From assembly GCA_024516155.1 (NCBI GenBank), contig JAJJXM010000019.1, positions 310,001 through 374,000 of the forward strand: a stretch of 64,000 bases of DNA. The letters run 5' to 3'. Positions 1 through 12,113 of this stretch are shown in pieces. This DNA is from Pyronema omphalodes (lineage: Eukaryota > Ascomycota > Pezizomycetes > Pezizales > Pyronemataceae). Both the position numbers and the translations under genes were made by a program. The notes under the pieces were generated by a model. The model was not told the DNA's origin. It did no database searches and saw only the letters and a list, made by a program, of their open reading frames with translations. Numbering within the stretch: position 1 is the stretch's first letter; each line of letters begins with the position of its first letter.

Positions 1-893
1 TCGTCAATCTCAATAACTTCGATGTCTTCATCGTCGTCAATCCTGATAACTTCGATATCCTCGTCGTCGTCAATCTTGATAACTTCGATATCTTCATCGT
101 CGTCAATCTGAATAACTTCAATATCCTCATTGTCTGCACTCTCAGCTTGCTGCTCCTCCTCCATGTCTTCGTCTCTCTCACCTCCAACAATTTCCTCAAT
201 ATCCTCCTCATCTTCACTCCTGACAACTCCCTCAATATCCCCATCTTCATCACTGTCCCTAACTTCCTCCTCGATATCTTCATCGACTTCACTCTCCACC
301 ACAGTCGACCACTGCCTATAAGCCTCCTCAGCCGTAGCCCAAGCTTCATAATGCCCCTCATCCTCACTCCCAATAACCGTCTCTTCTCCATCCATGCCCA
401 TCTCCCTATCCCTATCCATATTCCCATCCATATCCATATCCATATCCATGTCGATATCCCACTCCTCTCTTTCATCCAACTCATGGGAACTTTCTCTCAT
501 CATCCTCCTCTCCTCCTGTTCTGACTCGTAACAATGCTCCATTATTTCTTCTTCCTCTGAATTGCAGCCCTGCGTGTTCATGTTCATGTTCGTGTTTGTT
601 TCCACCTCTCGTAGCTGGTAGTGACTTTCTTTGATGCGTACTTTTCTCTCGTAGTGGCACTTGACTCTTTTCTTGTTAACTCGGTTGTTGTGTTCCATGT
701 GCATATCTTCCTCCTCTTCATCATATGTCTGATACCTCTCTTCCTCATACTCCTCATTCCCCTCTTCATCATCCGACCATCTCCTCCTCGCCTCATCCCC
801 ATCTTCATCATCCGACCATCTCCGCCTCACCTCATCCCCACCATCCTGCCCCGCCTCCACCCCCGCATCCATTCCCTGCCCAAAGTCTGAATA
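1..893 (-). other. Acidic reading frame in phase with the csm1/pcs1 CDS, open to the window edge
   Basis: Directly beyond the TAG that ends the csm1/pcs1 ORF, the same frame stays open for about 297 codons and runs off the window. The translation is very acidic, with repeated units: RRWSDDED-type motifs near 770-830 and DDDEDIEVI-type motifs near 1-115. The other two minus-strand frames contain many TGA/TAG codons. It may be a C-terminal extension of the upstream protein reached by splicing or stop readthrough, part of another gene whose start lies outside, or a long 3' UTR with biased composition. I cannot choose from sequence alone. Confidence 0.45.
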
Positions 894-2976
894 CTAATCA
901 ATCTCTTCAGCAGTAACCATAGTATCATCCTGTTCCTCCCCCTCAGTATACTCAGTCGCTCTCGTCATATCACCCGCCTGAGTTTCCACATCCTCCTCCT
1001 CACTTTCCTCTTCCTCAGCGACAAATTTCTTATTCAGCGCCGTAGAAATATTCCTAAAGAATCCGAAAGCATGAGCTCTAGTAAAGGAGATTTCTCCATG
1101 AAGATAATCCGGTAGAACACTCATGACATATTGATCCTGTTGAGCTTCCATGGGGATGAAGATGAAGTCTTCGTCTTTATCTTCTTCTGGGGAGGGTTGG
1201 CTTGCAGACGGGGCTTTAGGACGACGGGTGGAATTGCTAGGGTCTCGCATGGAGAGCTTGAAGGAGAAGGCTATTTACTATTAGCAAGGTCCAGGGAAAG
1301 GAGACATCAGGAGACGGAAAAAGACTTACAGCCGTTGACTCCGGTTTGAATGCAGGTATAGGTACAACCCCATTCTTCTTTCCGGACGTTGTTGATAATC
1401 AAGTTCGTCAAATCCGCATAAAGGTCTTCCTTAGCCTTCATTTCCCAACCGGCAGCGGGGGCGCCACCAGGTGGAGCAATAACACCACGGCCGTTGACGG
1501 TGGGTTTCACAGCGCTTCCGGGGGGTTGCGAAGAGCCGTATGAGGAATGGGAAATGTTGGCTTTTTGGGCCTGTGCTTGAGCTACGGTTAATTTAGTTTG
1601 TAGAACCGCGTTCTCGGATTTTAAGGTGGAGAGCTGCTTGGTGAGATCGGATTTGGTGGATTCCAGGGTGACGATACGGGTTTTTAGGGTGGTGATTTCT
1701 GAGTCTTTGGCAGCTAGCTTTTTGCGGATTGCCTTAGTTTCAGAGGCGGCGGTGTTGGCGGCGAGAAGCTCTGCACGGAGAGAGGCGATTAAGGCGGCGG
1801 ATTCTGTAGTTTATTAGTATATCATTCCACCGAGTGATATCTAGTAGATATATTGGAACCCAGGGAAACTCACTATCCATAACCTCTTTAGAGCTCTTCT
1901 TGAACTCCTCCAAAGCCTGTTCTGCAGCGTTTGTCCTCATTTCCTCAAGTGCCTCTGCGAACCTCTTCGCTTTCTTATCCTCATCATCATTTTTGCGTCC
2001 TTTATTAGCAGCGACAGGAACCTGCTGAGTCTCAGCAATCTCCAACTCATCCTCCTCCTCTTCATCACCAAACACCATCTGCGTCTCTGCAATCTCCACA
2101 ACTTTCGCAGTCTTCTTAGGAGCCGCAGCCTTCTTCACAGCCTTAACCGGTTTCTTCGGTGCCGCAACCTCCTCCTCAGCTTCCTCAGCTTCCTGATCCT
2201 CCTTATCCTCCCTTTCTCTAATAGCCGCAGCTTCCGCAGCACGAGCTTGAGCCGCAGTCTGTTTCTTCGCAGCCGGCTTCTTAGCCGGAGCAGGGGCCTT
2301 TACAGCGCCTCTCTTCTTCGGCGGCGGCGCAGGGGCAGTAATCTCATCCTCCTCCTCGTCCTGTTCATCCTGTTCCTCCTGCTGAGGTTCAGTAGCAGCG
2401 CCCTTCTTAGCCTTCTTAGCCGGCGCCTTGTTCGCAGCAGATTCCTCAGTATCAGCAGCAGCTCTTTTCCTCTTCAAAGCAGCAGCAGTAGCAGTAGCGG
2501 TAGGTTTTGCCTTAGGGGGTCCAAAGACATCATCGGGATCACTGTTTCCCTCGGCGTCGGAGGCTTCGATGTCGTCTTCTGTTGACTCCTTTGAAAGGTT
2601 GTTGGAGTTTAGGCGATTGGGGCCTTTGATAGGTTTTGCGGCAGCGGCAGCGGCAGCGGCGGTGGGCTTTGCGGCGGATTTGGAGGCTGCTTTGGCAGGG
2701 GCGCGTTTTTTGCCAGCTGGGACGGGGGGAGCGGGAGCTGCGGGTGGTTAGCTATTGGTGGGGCCTAGGAATTGAGAGAAGGTATAAGGTGGGGTGGGGG
2801 GGGGGGGGGGGGGGGGGAGGAGGGGTATTTCGAAGTTGAGAGAAATCTAGTAAACACAAGTATGCGCGCGTAAAGAATTCCAGCAGATACATACAAGAAG
2901 GAAGATTTTCCGGTTCACTTTCCAAAGCTTCAGCTAAGGATTTCTTTTGAGTAGCGGCACGACGTTTCGGCGGCAT
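894..2976 (-). CDS. pcs1: Monopolin complex subunit Csm1/Pcs1 (kinetochore / rDNA cohesion)
   Basis: Four exons rebuilt on the minus strand: 2895-2976, 1874-2737, 1330-1803 and 894-1270, giving 598 aa. The introns are GT-AG and every junction keeps frame. The product has a basic N-terminus (MPPKRRAATQKKS), a long K/A/E-rich disordered region with an EIAETQ repeat, a coiled coil at about residues 320-400 (exon 3), then the globular domain typical of this family (EDLYADLTNLIINNV, CIQTGVNG, FSFKLSM, LPDYLHGEISFTRAHAFGFF), then an acidic tail. The family fixes kinetochores or rDNA during chromosome segregation as a coiled-coil homodimer. Family assignment rests on the C-terminal domain. The true 3' end is uncertain because the same frame continues past TAG at 894-896. 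The first intron contains a G22 run. Confidence 0.88.
2791..2819. repeat. Poly-G tract inside the first csm1/pcs1 intron
   Basis: G4-T-G22, interrupted only by one T at 2795. It is a poly-C stretch in the transcript, inside the 157-nt intron 2738-2894. Length is likely polymorphic and assembly or sequencing error is likely here. Confidence 0.9.
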
Positions 2977-3962
2977 TTTGTGTTTCGTAGTTGAGTTGGG
3001 TTGTTGTTATGTGATTTTTGTTTTAAAAAAAACGGTTTCCGAAAGTGAGCGTGTACTTTATATCCAATCGCGAAATCTAAACGACGCGATTCAAGCTGGT
3101 GATAGGCGCGCGTACAAGTGAAGGTAAAGGTGTCTGAGCCTAAAGTGTCCGGAGCCTAGAGGTGTAGAAGGTTGCGATGGGTGCACGCGACGTGAGGCTG
3201 AGGCTGTCGGGGTCGTGGCCGTTGGGTTGTAAACAAACCTAGAACAGCTGGGGTCGCCAGAAACACGAGTTGTTGTGCCAAGCCGACTTCGTGGGGTTGA
3301 ACAAACACCCTCGATACAACGGTGGACATACGCCTACGATGGTCACAAATCTTCCTCAGCGAAAACATTAGTATATCCCCAAGCTTATATACCATCTATT
3401 TTACCTGCCCTCAATTCCAAGCCCATTCATATCACAGTCAATCCCGATTGTACTTGTTATGATAGCAGTAGATATCTTTGATATAACCCAACAAACAATT
3501 CCCCTTACATATTCACAAAAATTCCCATCTCAGAAAACAAACGCAGCGAAAAAAGCAACTTAGCAGACTTCGCAAAAAAAGTAAAAATAAAGTAAGTAAC
3601 CCAGCGGCCTCATTTTCAACGGACCCATTTACAAAAATGACGATAACAAAAACAAAGCGCAAAAAAAAAACACTGACAGCTACAAACACCTCCCCGCGAT
3701 GGACCTCCAATTCGACCAAGAAATGTGCAATCAAGTCGCAACATATCCCAACGGGCCTCAGCCGTTTTCGAGCGTTTTTGAAAAGTCCCACCAGTTCCTA
3801 TGCACCCCCTCCCACCCTATATTTGCTCCAAAAGCGAAACAAAAGTACTGAAACAAATAAGGTACGCCTTCCCGTTTGGTATCTCTTGGTATATTGTCCC
3901 CTTATTTCATTGATTCCCTCCTATATCCCGATCCCCAGCTTATTTCGTCTCCCAAAAACTGT
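2977..3962. other. Intergenic: csm1/pcs1 promoter side and ypk1 3' flank
   Basis: Both neighbours are on the minus strand, so this holds the upstream region of csm1/pcs1 and the downstream region of ypk1. Short ORFs here have no recognisable motif. No RNA gene or repeat was seen. Confidence 0.6.
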
Positions 3963-5979
3963 TTAACCCAAGTGTGAAGGGTCCCTAACACTTTCCGGGG
4001 CATTTGAACTCAACTGACCAGGTCTGTTGTAACTCCAACCATGGAATTGTTGTTGAACTGATTCGGACAAGAAGTTACCATCAACGACTGAATCTGTTGG
4101 CATTTCCTGGGTAAACTCAGGGTCGAAGTTTTTAGTGTCCATTGCGTTTGTCTGTGGGGTATTTATTAGCCATTACTTCAACAACCAATTTTGTTGTCCT
4201 GCTTGTTCATCAAGCTGAAGGACCACCGGAACAAGCTACTTACCACATTGGGACGGAATGTGGGCTGAATCTTCTTCTGCAATAGCTTCCTCCAGTCGAT
4301 GGTCTCGAAGAAGCGATGGGATTTGATTTCCGCCGCACCGTTAGCACCGAGACGTTTCGCGGGGTCACGATCCAAAAGGCGGATCAGCAGTGACTTTGCG
4401 TTAGGGTCCATATCGGGAGGGAATGATAGCGGGTCCTGGAGAATCTTTTTATACATATCATTGGTGTTCTCGTCGTAGAACGGCGGAAGACCAGTCAACA
4501 TCTCGTACAAAAGTACACCAAGGGTCCACCAATCAACAGTCTTGGTGTATCCTTGTCCGAGGAGGAGCTCTGGAGCCAAATACTCGGGAGTACCACAGAA
4601 AGCTAATTGAGATTAGTGAAGTCCTACGTAAAAGATGAGGAAGGCTTACTGTTGGTCCTGTCGTCCTCCTTCATGTTCAACTTGCAAAGACCAAAGTCGC
4701 ACAGCGCAATATGACCTGTGTAATCTAACAAAATATTCTCTGGCTTGAGATCTCTGTAGATTACGTTGAAACCGTGCAAACATTCTAATGCGCACAGAAG
4801 CTCTGCGGTGTAGAATCTTGCTCGGTTGATATCGAATTTTCCTTCTCGTTGGAGATGGTGGAAAAGCTCTCCTCCGTTTACAAATGCCAATACCAAGTAA
4901 AGCTTCTCCGGTGACTGGAAAGAGAACTTCAACGGTACAATGAACGGATTGTTAATCTGAGCAAGGACCGTACGTTCCGCCAGTGTGTGATTTACTTCCG
5001 ATCTCGAGATAATGTGCTGCTTGCGAATAGTCTTCAAAGCATATACCCGCTGAGTATCGCGCTTCCTGCAACTCCGCATTAGTCTTGTCGGAGAAAATTG
5101 CTGTCGATGTGCACATACTTGACCTGCATGACCTTTCCAAAACTGCCCTTACCAACAACGGTCATAAGCTCAAAGTCGTTCATTGTTAAAGGCATGTCCT
5201 GGTTTCTCCTGTACTCGACTCCGACCTTGACCTGACCTCCATTGGTGTTTGCTAAAGGAACCCATTCGGTTCCAGAAAGTCCTCTTGCAGGCTGCTGCTT
5301 CTTCGCATTGGGTACTGGTTCCTCGAAACTAGGCAAGATTTTACAGCTTCCCAAAAACATATCCTCGTCGCTAGATCCTCTGGGTCCAGGATTTCGCATG
5401 TAGATTCCGACGCTGAGCTCTGCTTCCCTGCTTACATCGAACTTGAATTGTGTGGTGTTACCAGCAAAAACAGGAGCCTCAGGAACACCAGAGTTTGCGT
5501 TAACGACAACCTGAGTTTTATCAAACTCCAAAACACAGTAGGTGCGGAAAATCTTAGATAGCTGTCTGCTGTGTCCAGAAGCGCCTCCTGAAGTTCCCGG
5601 TCGTGACGTGACACTTCCGGCGACTTGCCCAGACCCAGAAGATGGTGGTCGTCCTCCAGCCGGTATTGTCAGACCCTTGGCTTCGTATAGAGTAATGATT
5701 AGGAGTCCCGGCTTCACGGTGGATGTCGCACCGGCATCTCCGGGGTTAGAGGAGGTAGCCACTGAATCGGCATCGTTCTTTGAGGATTTAACAGAGTCGG
5801 GGGTAATGGTAGATGTAGATGCGGAACGCGATTTCTCGGATGATGAGGTACCCAGATGAGTCTCCTTAAGCTCTGTACTCGAGTCAGTTGACCGTGCACA
5901 TCGTGTGGGAAGCTGTCCTTTGAGCCAGGGGAAGGGTAGAACAACGTTTGAGAGACTTGGGGAGTTTCCACGACGACAT
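3963..5979 (-). CDS. ypk1: AGC-family serine/threonine kinase, Ypk1/YpkA/Gad8 orthologue
   Basis: Five exons: 5946-5979, 5119-5872, 4650-5065, 4244-4602 and 3963-4151, giving 583 aa. The start MSSWKLPKSLK reads into LKETHLG, as in filamentous Ypk1 proteins. Its donor (GTTGTT) is weak, so exon 1 is less certain than the rest. Residues about 80-235 form a C2-like region (GLLIITLYEAKGL, RTYCVLEFDKTQ). The kinase domain shows VGKGSFGKV, ALKTIRK, YRDLKPENILL, CDFGLCKL, the activation loop TFCGTPEYLAPE and WWTLGVLLYEM. The tail carries the AGC motifs NFDPEFT and FHGWSY, the hydrophobic phosphorylation motif. In the family it is activated by TORC2 and Pkh/PDK1 kinases and controls sphingolipid and plasma-membrane homeostasis. 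It resembles Ypk more than Sch9 (KVMQV, FVNGGELFHHL, TVDWWTLGVLLYEM). Confidence 0.93.
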
Positions 5980-6388
5980 CTTTGCTGCTGGTGTAAGTGT
6001 ACTGGTGGTTTGGTAGGTGCAGGAGATCGCAATCGACTTTTGTCAGGAGTTCAGGAGGGGTAACGCCGACAGATGCGTATCTTGTTGATATCTCTGGTCA
6101 GTATGGGGGCCGGTTTCCGGGGTTGCCTTTGATGCTCGTGAAATGCAGGATAACTGGTCGGTCTTCTGTATGTTTGGTATTTCTCCTTTGTATTCCTAGA
6201 ATGCCTCTGCTGAGTTCCGGAACAGGAGAGAAGAAGGGTCCTGTCTTCTTGATGGCGTTCTTTGGTCAGAGACTCGGAGCGATAGAGTAGGTACCAACTG
6301 CTCTAGTATTTGGCGTCCGGGGGTTCGGGGGGTTGGTGGGGCGAAGCTAGTTGTTACTGCTCCTCGTCGTTGCTGGGTGCTTGCTTTT

Positions 6389-6408
6389 GGGGGGGGGGGG
6401 GGGGGGGG
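6389..6408. repeat. G20 homopolymer upstream of ypk1
   Basis: A run of 20 G about 410 bp upstream of the proposed ypk1 start (poly-C in the ypk1 sense). It may lie in the leader or promoter. Confidence 0.9.
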
Positions 6409-6881
6409 TGGCGATGGGATTGAGCGGGAGCAATAATCGTTAATCTCTCTTAATCGAGATCCTGGGATGTCTGGGACGAAGTTGATTTTCCAAAGAAGAC
6501 AATTCACTCTTCTTTCAATACCGCTGTCGTCTACGTCGCAATGTTGATGATGTCCACGCCTGCGTTGTCCCGACAGCGAACACAGAGCTCGATTGGACGG
6601 ATTTGATTGATTGATTCAATGATTTGGGGCGCTTGGGGGGTGTTCATAGGACACCGGTGGGGAATAAAGTAACGGGGGTAACGAAGTGAGCAAGTGCGAA
6701 GTCCGAAGTGCAACGGGGTGAGTTATCTTGAGTATGAATGAAGATCTCATGAAGCAAAAAAAAAATCAAAGCAAGGTGGAGGTAGAAGACATGTGGAAGA
6801 TGAAACAGGACGAAGCAAAAGAAAGCGAAGGAAGCAGCATTTCATCACGATACAAAGCTCCTGCTACCAGGGCTTCTGCAA

Positions 6882-6906
6882 CAGCAGCAGCAGCAGCAGC
6901 AGCAGC
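6882..6906. repeat. CAG trinucleotide microsatellite
   Basis: About eight CAG units in succession. The surrounding ORFs on both strands look accidental. Confidence 0.85.
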
Positions 6907-8983
6907 ATCTCCTCTATCTACAGTAACCGAGCGATTACACCTCCTCACTCCGCCATCCTCCGCAAGAACTAGATACATAGATGAGGGGTGATCTTCACGT
7001 ACACGCACGTTACTAAGCTTCTCATAATATGTACAGGCACCCGTAACTCTGGCGATGGTATAAAAAAAAATCACCCCTCTTTCTTTCCAAGATTCCAAGC
7101 TTCCAAGATCCCAAGATCCCAAGATCCCAAGATCCCGGAGAGTTGGATGAACGACGACCGGGAAACTACAGAATTACGCCCGTGTAACCCCGGAGAGCCC
7201 GTTGTTGTGGCAAGGCAATGAGCCGCGACGCTGGACGAACGATAGGCAACCACACACGCGCGCGTTGAAGATCAAGTGTCCGCCAGCTATGGCCAGCGAA
7301 GTCCAGCGAAGAGGGTTTACAACGAAGCATGAGTAAGTACATAGTAAAGCTTAACAACGAACAGATCGATGTCCATCGAGTCTGAAAAGAGCAAAGAAGT
7401 ATCTATTTGCGTACAATACGTTTAACTCAGTCCAGCAATGAATAACAAATTTCTTTCACCCAATCCGTCGGCTCATGATAAAATGTACAAAGCAGATCGT
7501 CAGGGTTCCTGACCGCCTAGGAGTTTGTCAACGACCAAAGACAGTGGGTGGCGCGTTCGCTGGCCCCTATAAAGCACGGTCCTCATGAGGCTCCTACATA
7601 TGGCATATAAGGGCAATAGAAAGCATGAACCATGGGTAAGGGTGCATCTGTAGTTAATTTTCAGAAGTAATTTCGTGGCAATTATGAGGAGATTCATAGG
7701 CCAATTGATGATGGTGATAACGGTGTTTTGACAGGGATCAAAAAAGTCGGCGTTACTGATGCGGCGATAAGCGGGCATGGTGCCAGTCCGTTCCCAAAGG
7801 TACCTGAGATTCGAGGAAAACGATCAAGTGCGGGCATTCCACGAACTAATCACATTCGGGAACTTCAACCCATCTTCAGCCCCTAATAATGACCGAGATT
7901 ATGTGGCTTTCGAACGTAATTGACCAATAATTGAAGGTTAAACATCAGGAAAAACAATTGACAAATGTGGAAAGTGAATTTCGAGAAATTGATGATGCCC
8001 TACCGAGTCCACACATGAACGGGCGGATCCGCCGAGGGTCGAACCGTAGGGAAACATATGTAAACATAGAATTAAAGGTTCCTTGAAGCCAATGGGTTAT
8101 GGCATGTAAAATATTATTCTAAAAAGGGTAATAATATAAATCTTTTGATGAACTGCACGGACCCGAAATGATGTTTCACTCCCAAATGGGGGTCAGCGAG
8201 TGATATTATATGACCGCAATGGTAACAGGGTAGTCCATGGATAAGGAAGAAATCAAGCATCAGTTTTAATACTTCTGAAACATAAATTTTGTTTATGTAC
8301 TCTGAAACAATCGAGCGCTTGTTTCACACGGACTGGCTTTAAGGCTTCAACACTTTGGAATGGCCTGTCCTTCGAAGTTCGTGAATCATATTCCAATTTC
8401 GAATCTTACTTTCTTTTTTTTTTTTTAGAAACATCTAGTTACAGACTTACAGTTGTGGATGATCTTTAATTTTAAGCTAGACTTTTGGGAGGATTTTTCA
8501 TCTTAATCTTCGCATTCGTCGCTGAAACATCTTTGCGAAGCCAAGCTGATGTTTTACACGGGCCTGTTGAAAGGTGATTATGATCAATGCCCATTTGCAA
8601 GACTTTGTCAAGACCTGTCAAGCCCTATCAATATTATTTTTGAAGAGAAAATCCTCCCCGTTACATCTGAGGTTATCTCGCTTTGTTTTATCTTGTTTTT
8701 AAATCAAGATCCTTCATATTCTCCTAAGTCATGGCCTCCTTCACCCATAACGCCCCAGCATCTTTATGTAGAATAAGGTAAGAAAAACTGCAAAAACAAA
8801 AAGAAATGAAATGAAATAAAAGAAAACAAAAAAAAAAATAAGAAATAAAAATAAAACAAAAAACATCAAATCCCATATTTACATACCACACTTACTGTAC
8901 TTACTATATACCTTTTGCACTCTTCATTTCACACTGTTTAGATTTTTTATTCTTATTTTCTCCAAGAAATACCTGTTTTCTAT

Positions 8984-10053
8984 CAGAGTTCGGCACGGTC
9001 CGTTCAGGACGGCGGACCGGACGGGACCACACTGGTCGTCCGATCCCGTCCATGACTTTGGACGGACGGCCACTACAGTAAAACTTGTCTATAACGGTAG
9101 GGTCCGGACGGGGAAATTTAGCGGTATTCACAGGGAACCGTTATAGGGAACGGTCTTTAAGCCGGTATTGAGTCGTCGGGACCGCTGAAAAGTTCCGGTA
9201 TTCACAAGTTACCGGTTTAGGGAATATCGTTATGGAGAGGTTCTACTGTAGATGGTCCGGTCCCGTCCACAAACTCAAAAAGACCGAACGGGACGGCAGG
9301 TGACGGAAGGACCGTTGGTTTCGGGTGAGCTAGTTTTCAGGGGGCGGTTTGGTTCAAGTTTGCCAGATACTATGGGCCGCAGCAGCGACGTTTTCAGAAC
9401 TGTAGTAAATGAACCCTTCATGCTGCACTTTGATAAAGCCTTTACACCCCACTGCAGGTGCACGCTCTACCCAGCAATAGTTTCACTGCCTATGGTATTA
9501 TTTTTGTTTCCTAATAAAGTACGATCCCGCTATAAATGTTTCCTGTATTCTTCACACCCCATCTTCTACCTTTCTATCTTCTACATGCAAGAATTTTCCA
9601 CTTCTTTCATTGCCGTATAAGTCGAATATCAACAGCCATCACTCTATTCCCAGATGGGCGAGAATATACCAATTTTCTTATCACCGTTCTCTACACCTGT
9701 TCTGACCAGGAGCAGAGCACCCTGCCTGTCCTCTCAAGAGTTGTGTTGATTCGAGAAGGATGGGGAAGGACGCATTTTAGTGGCGGGAGAAGGAGCATTC
9801 TCATGCATCAGTATGATTTTTTTTTGTTTGCAAGAAATTCCATATAGGTGACTTTAATTCGTGCAATGCATCAGAATTATCTAAGGAAAACACCATGAGC
9901 CGTAGTAAAAAACTGCGGGTTGCGAGTGACCAGTCGTGACGCCAATTGTGGTCACCCACGGTCGCCCGCGGTCCGTCCCGTCCATGGTGCCTCCAGGACG
10001 GCCGGTCCTGGTCCTACTACAGGACGAGAGCGGACGGACCGTGCTGAACTCTG
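8984..10053. mobile_element. Non-autonomous hAT-type DNA transposon (1,070 bp)
   Basis: The left end reads CAGAGTTCGGCACGGTCCGT and the reverse complement of the right end reads CAGAGTTCAGCACGGTCCGT, one mismatch in 20. Both subterminal regions are full of GGACGG/GGTCC motifs. The flanks are ttttctat (8976-8983) and ttttttat (10054-10061), an 8-bp target duplication with one difference. CAGAG-type termini, GGTCC-rich subtermini and an 8-bp duplication are hAT features. No transposase reading frame is visible inside, so it is a defective element. It carries a second, nested element. Confidence 0.8.
9076..9248. mobile_element. pogo/Tc1-mariner-type MITE nested in the hAT element
   Basis: A 173-bp element flanked by TA dinucleotides (9074-9075 and 9249-9250). 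Its ends are CAGTAAAACTTGTCTATAACG and, read from the right, CAGTAGAACCTCTCCATAACG, an inverted repeat with a few mismatches. TA duplication plus CAGTAGAACCTC...ATAACG ends are typical of pogo/Fot1-related elements. Removing it rejoins GGACGG-rich hAT sequence. Confidence 0.78.
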
Positions 10054-11770
10054 TTTTTTATTGCATTGAAACGGTGTCAAAGAAAAATAAACTACAAAGA
10101 GAGAGAGAGAGAAGTGACGGAAGGACGGTGGATGGTGTGGGAATGCGGAGAGATACAGGATGAGGAGCTACGTCATCCAGACTTCCTTCATCTATTCTTG
10201 CATCTGCGCGGAAGCTAAGGAATCGGAATCTGATAACGGTCTTTCATGCAACGAGATCGTGATTAGATCGTGATTAGATCAAGGAAATATTAGGGCTTTT
10301 ACTTAGCGTGAAATCTGAATCGCGATGAGGATGTGATATCGTGATTCGTACGATTTGAGCCGGCTTTTTGACACGACTTACTACCAAGGGCCACCGATTT
10401 ATCTAACCATAATCATCCATTATATTGTAATAACTTGGAATCATCCCAATTTAGCTGAAATAACTACAACACCACCTGGATTGTCAATCACTGCGACAAA
10501 ATTATTACTGCTGCTACCACCGTAAAATTAGGAATTGTTTTTATCTGCTGAGCTTCAGCTGTGGTTAGGTAAGCAAAAATCTCTAAATATATTTAATTAT
10601 CTTAACACTGCATCAATAGCATATGTTACGCAATACCTTATTATATAGGCCTGTGATTCAATTCCATCCACTATGAGTTTATCCTGTATCAATAATTTCA
10701 AATCTTCAATATACCGAAAAAAGCCACCCTTAACCGTAATGAAATTGAGCATATCATGCACTAGACGTTCTAGATTGAGTTGTCATTGTCTTCGTCAGCC
10801 GGTTCTCAGCTTGGTTAAGGTTCGGTTAATGCTTACTCTAGCCTCCAGGCACTATTATTTTCAGACGTCCCAGTCGTACAAACCAGGTCAAAATGACGAC
10901 TAAAACGGACTGTATGGACTTTTGGAATATGAGAACTGTACGGCGACCCAGTTCAGTTTACTGTCAGTAGTATAAACTGGTTAAACTGCGAAAATCAGTT
11001 AACAAAATGTAAGGCTTGGCAAACCAGGTGAACTGTTTAAAACTGCGAAAATTAGTTTATCCTGAGGAACTGGTTTATGAAGGGCCAATAAATATTATTC
11101 AGTGCATAAATAACGAAATTCTATCCTAATTGGGTTACCAGAAATCACAACCGACGCCTACAATTGAAGCTCTTGAGCTCCTCGATGGCTTCCAGAGTAT
11201 CTGCCTTCATTCAATGGCGGTCCGGTATAATGATCTGCTGGAAAACAGCAGCTCCGACTCGACAGTCATTGCGGGAACTGAGGGCATGTTCACCACCATG
11301 TTGTGAAGGTTGGGAAATCTGGTTACTTGAAGCTGGTGGAATAAGGGGGGTTGAGATACTGGTAGGCTCGGCCACCGGTGGGTTCAAAGGAGGTTGAATA
11401 CGTTATTTATTTCTGCATGCACTGGTTCCCGATGCAGTTAAATTGCTTTGTATTTATCGAGTCCTTTCAATCAGTGCACTGCAGTTACCTGGTTCTATGA
11501 ACCCCTCAGAACTGAACCAACTGTGTATCCGGGACACCAAAACTGTACCAACTAACTGTGAATTGTCAGTTCAGTTGACCTGGTTTACGATTTTACCCGG
11601 TAAACTGACTATACGGTTGGGAGGTCCGATTTTTTTCTACATACACCTTGATGGTGGCAGGTGCGAGCATCTACACAAAATGCGGTGATGGTATCAAATA
11701 TGTAGCGCAACCGTCAAGCGAGCGAGCTTTAGAACGTGATGTCACCCCCAAGACAAATGGCGCCGTACAC
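10054..11770. other. Gene-free stretch between the hAT element and the first orphan paralogue
   Basis: Holds a GA microsatellite (about 10099-10114). The region about 10905-11640 is full of AACTGG/CCAGTT-type short repeats in both orientations, which could be subterminal repeats of a decayed element, but I could not define termini. No convincing coding sequence. Confidence 0.45.
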
Positions 11771-11782
11771 TATATATATAAA
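11771..11782 (+). promoter_or_regulatory. TATA box of the first orphan paralogue
   Basis: TATATATATAAA lies 74-85 bp upstream of the ATG at 11856, the only ATG-led frame downstream. The sequence between is pyrimidine- and CCAT-rich, as in fungal leaders. Confidence 0.6.
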
Positions 11783-11855
11783 GCGACTGCACCATCACCC
11801 ATAGCACGCCATCCATTCCTTATTATTACAGCATTCAACACCTAAATAATTTTTA

Positions 11856-12082
11856 ATGTCTAGTATCGGTAATTTTCGGCAGTGTCGATGCCCAAGACCT
11901 GGTAGACTTATAAGACGTAATGCTTCTACTGATCCTAGAGAACTTCACATACGGCCCCGTCGTTCTCGGGATTTGAATGGTTCGAGGACCCCGCGAAGTC
12001 TTGATCAGCGTTTGTCGGAGATTCGGGCTCCGAGCATGGTTCATTTTTCGGCAGAGCATTACCAACACCCCCAGCAACAGCA

Positions 12083-12113
<31 letters not shown>

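Larger units (their letters stand above)
5980..8983. other. Gene-free stretch upstream of ypk1, with simple repeats
   Basis: Contains the ypk1 5' region with a G20 run (6389-6408), a CAG/GCA microsatellite (about 6882-6906) and a CCAAGAT-type tandem stretch (about 7085-7137). Several short ORFs exist, but none has recognisable domains or splice continuity. From 7.4 to 8.98 kb I see nothing assignable. Confidence 0.6.

Noticed and set aside
10905..11640. Candidate second hAT-like element with AACTGG-type repeats
   Set aside because: Short repeats occur in both orientations, but no matching termini or target duplication could be found.
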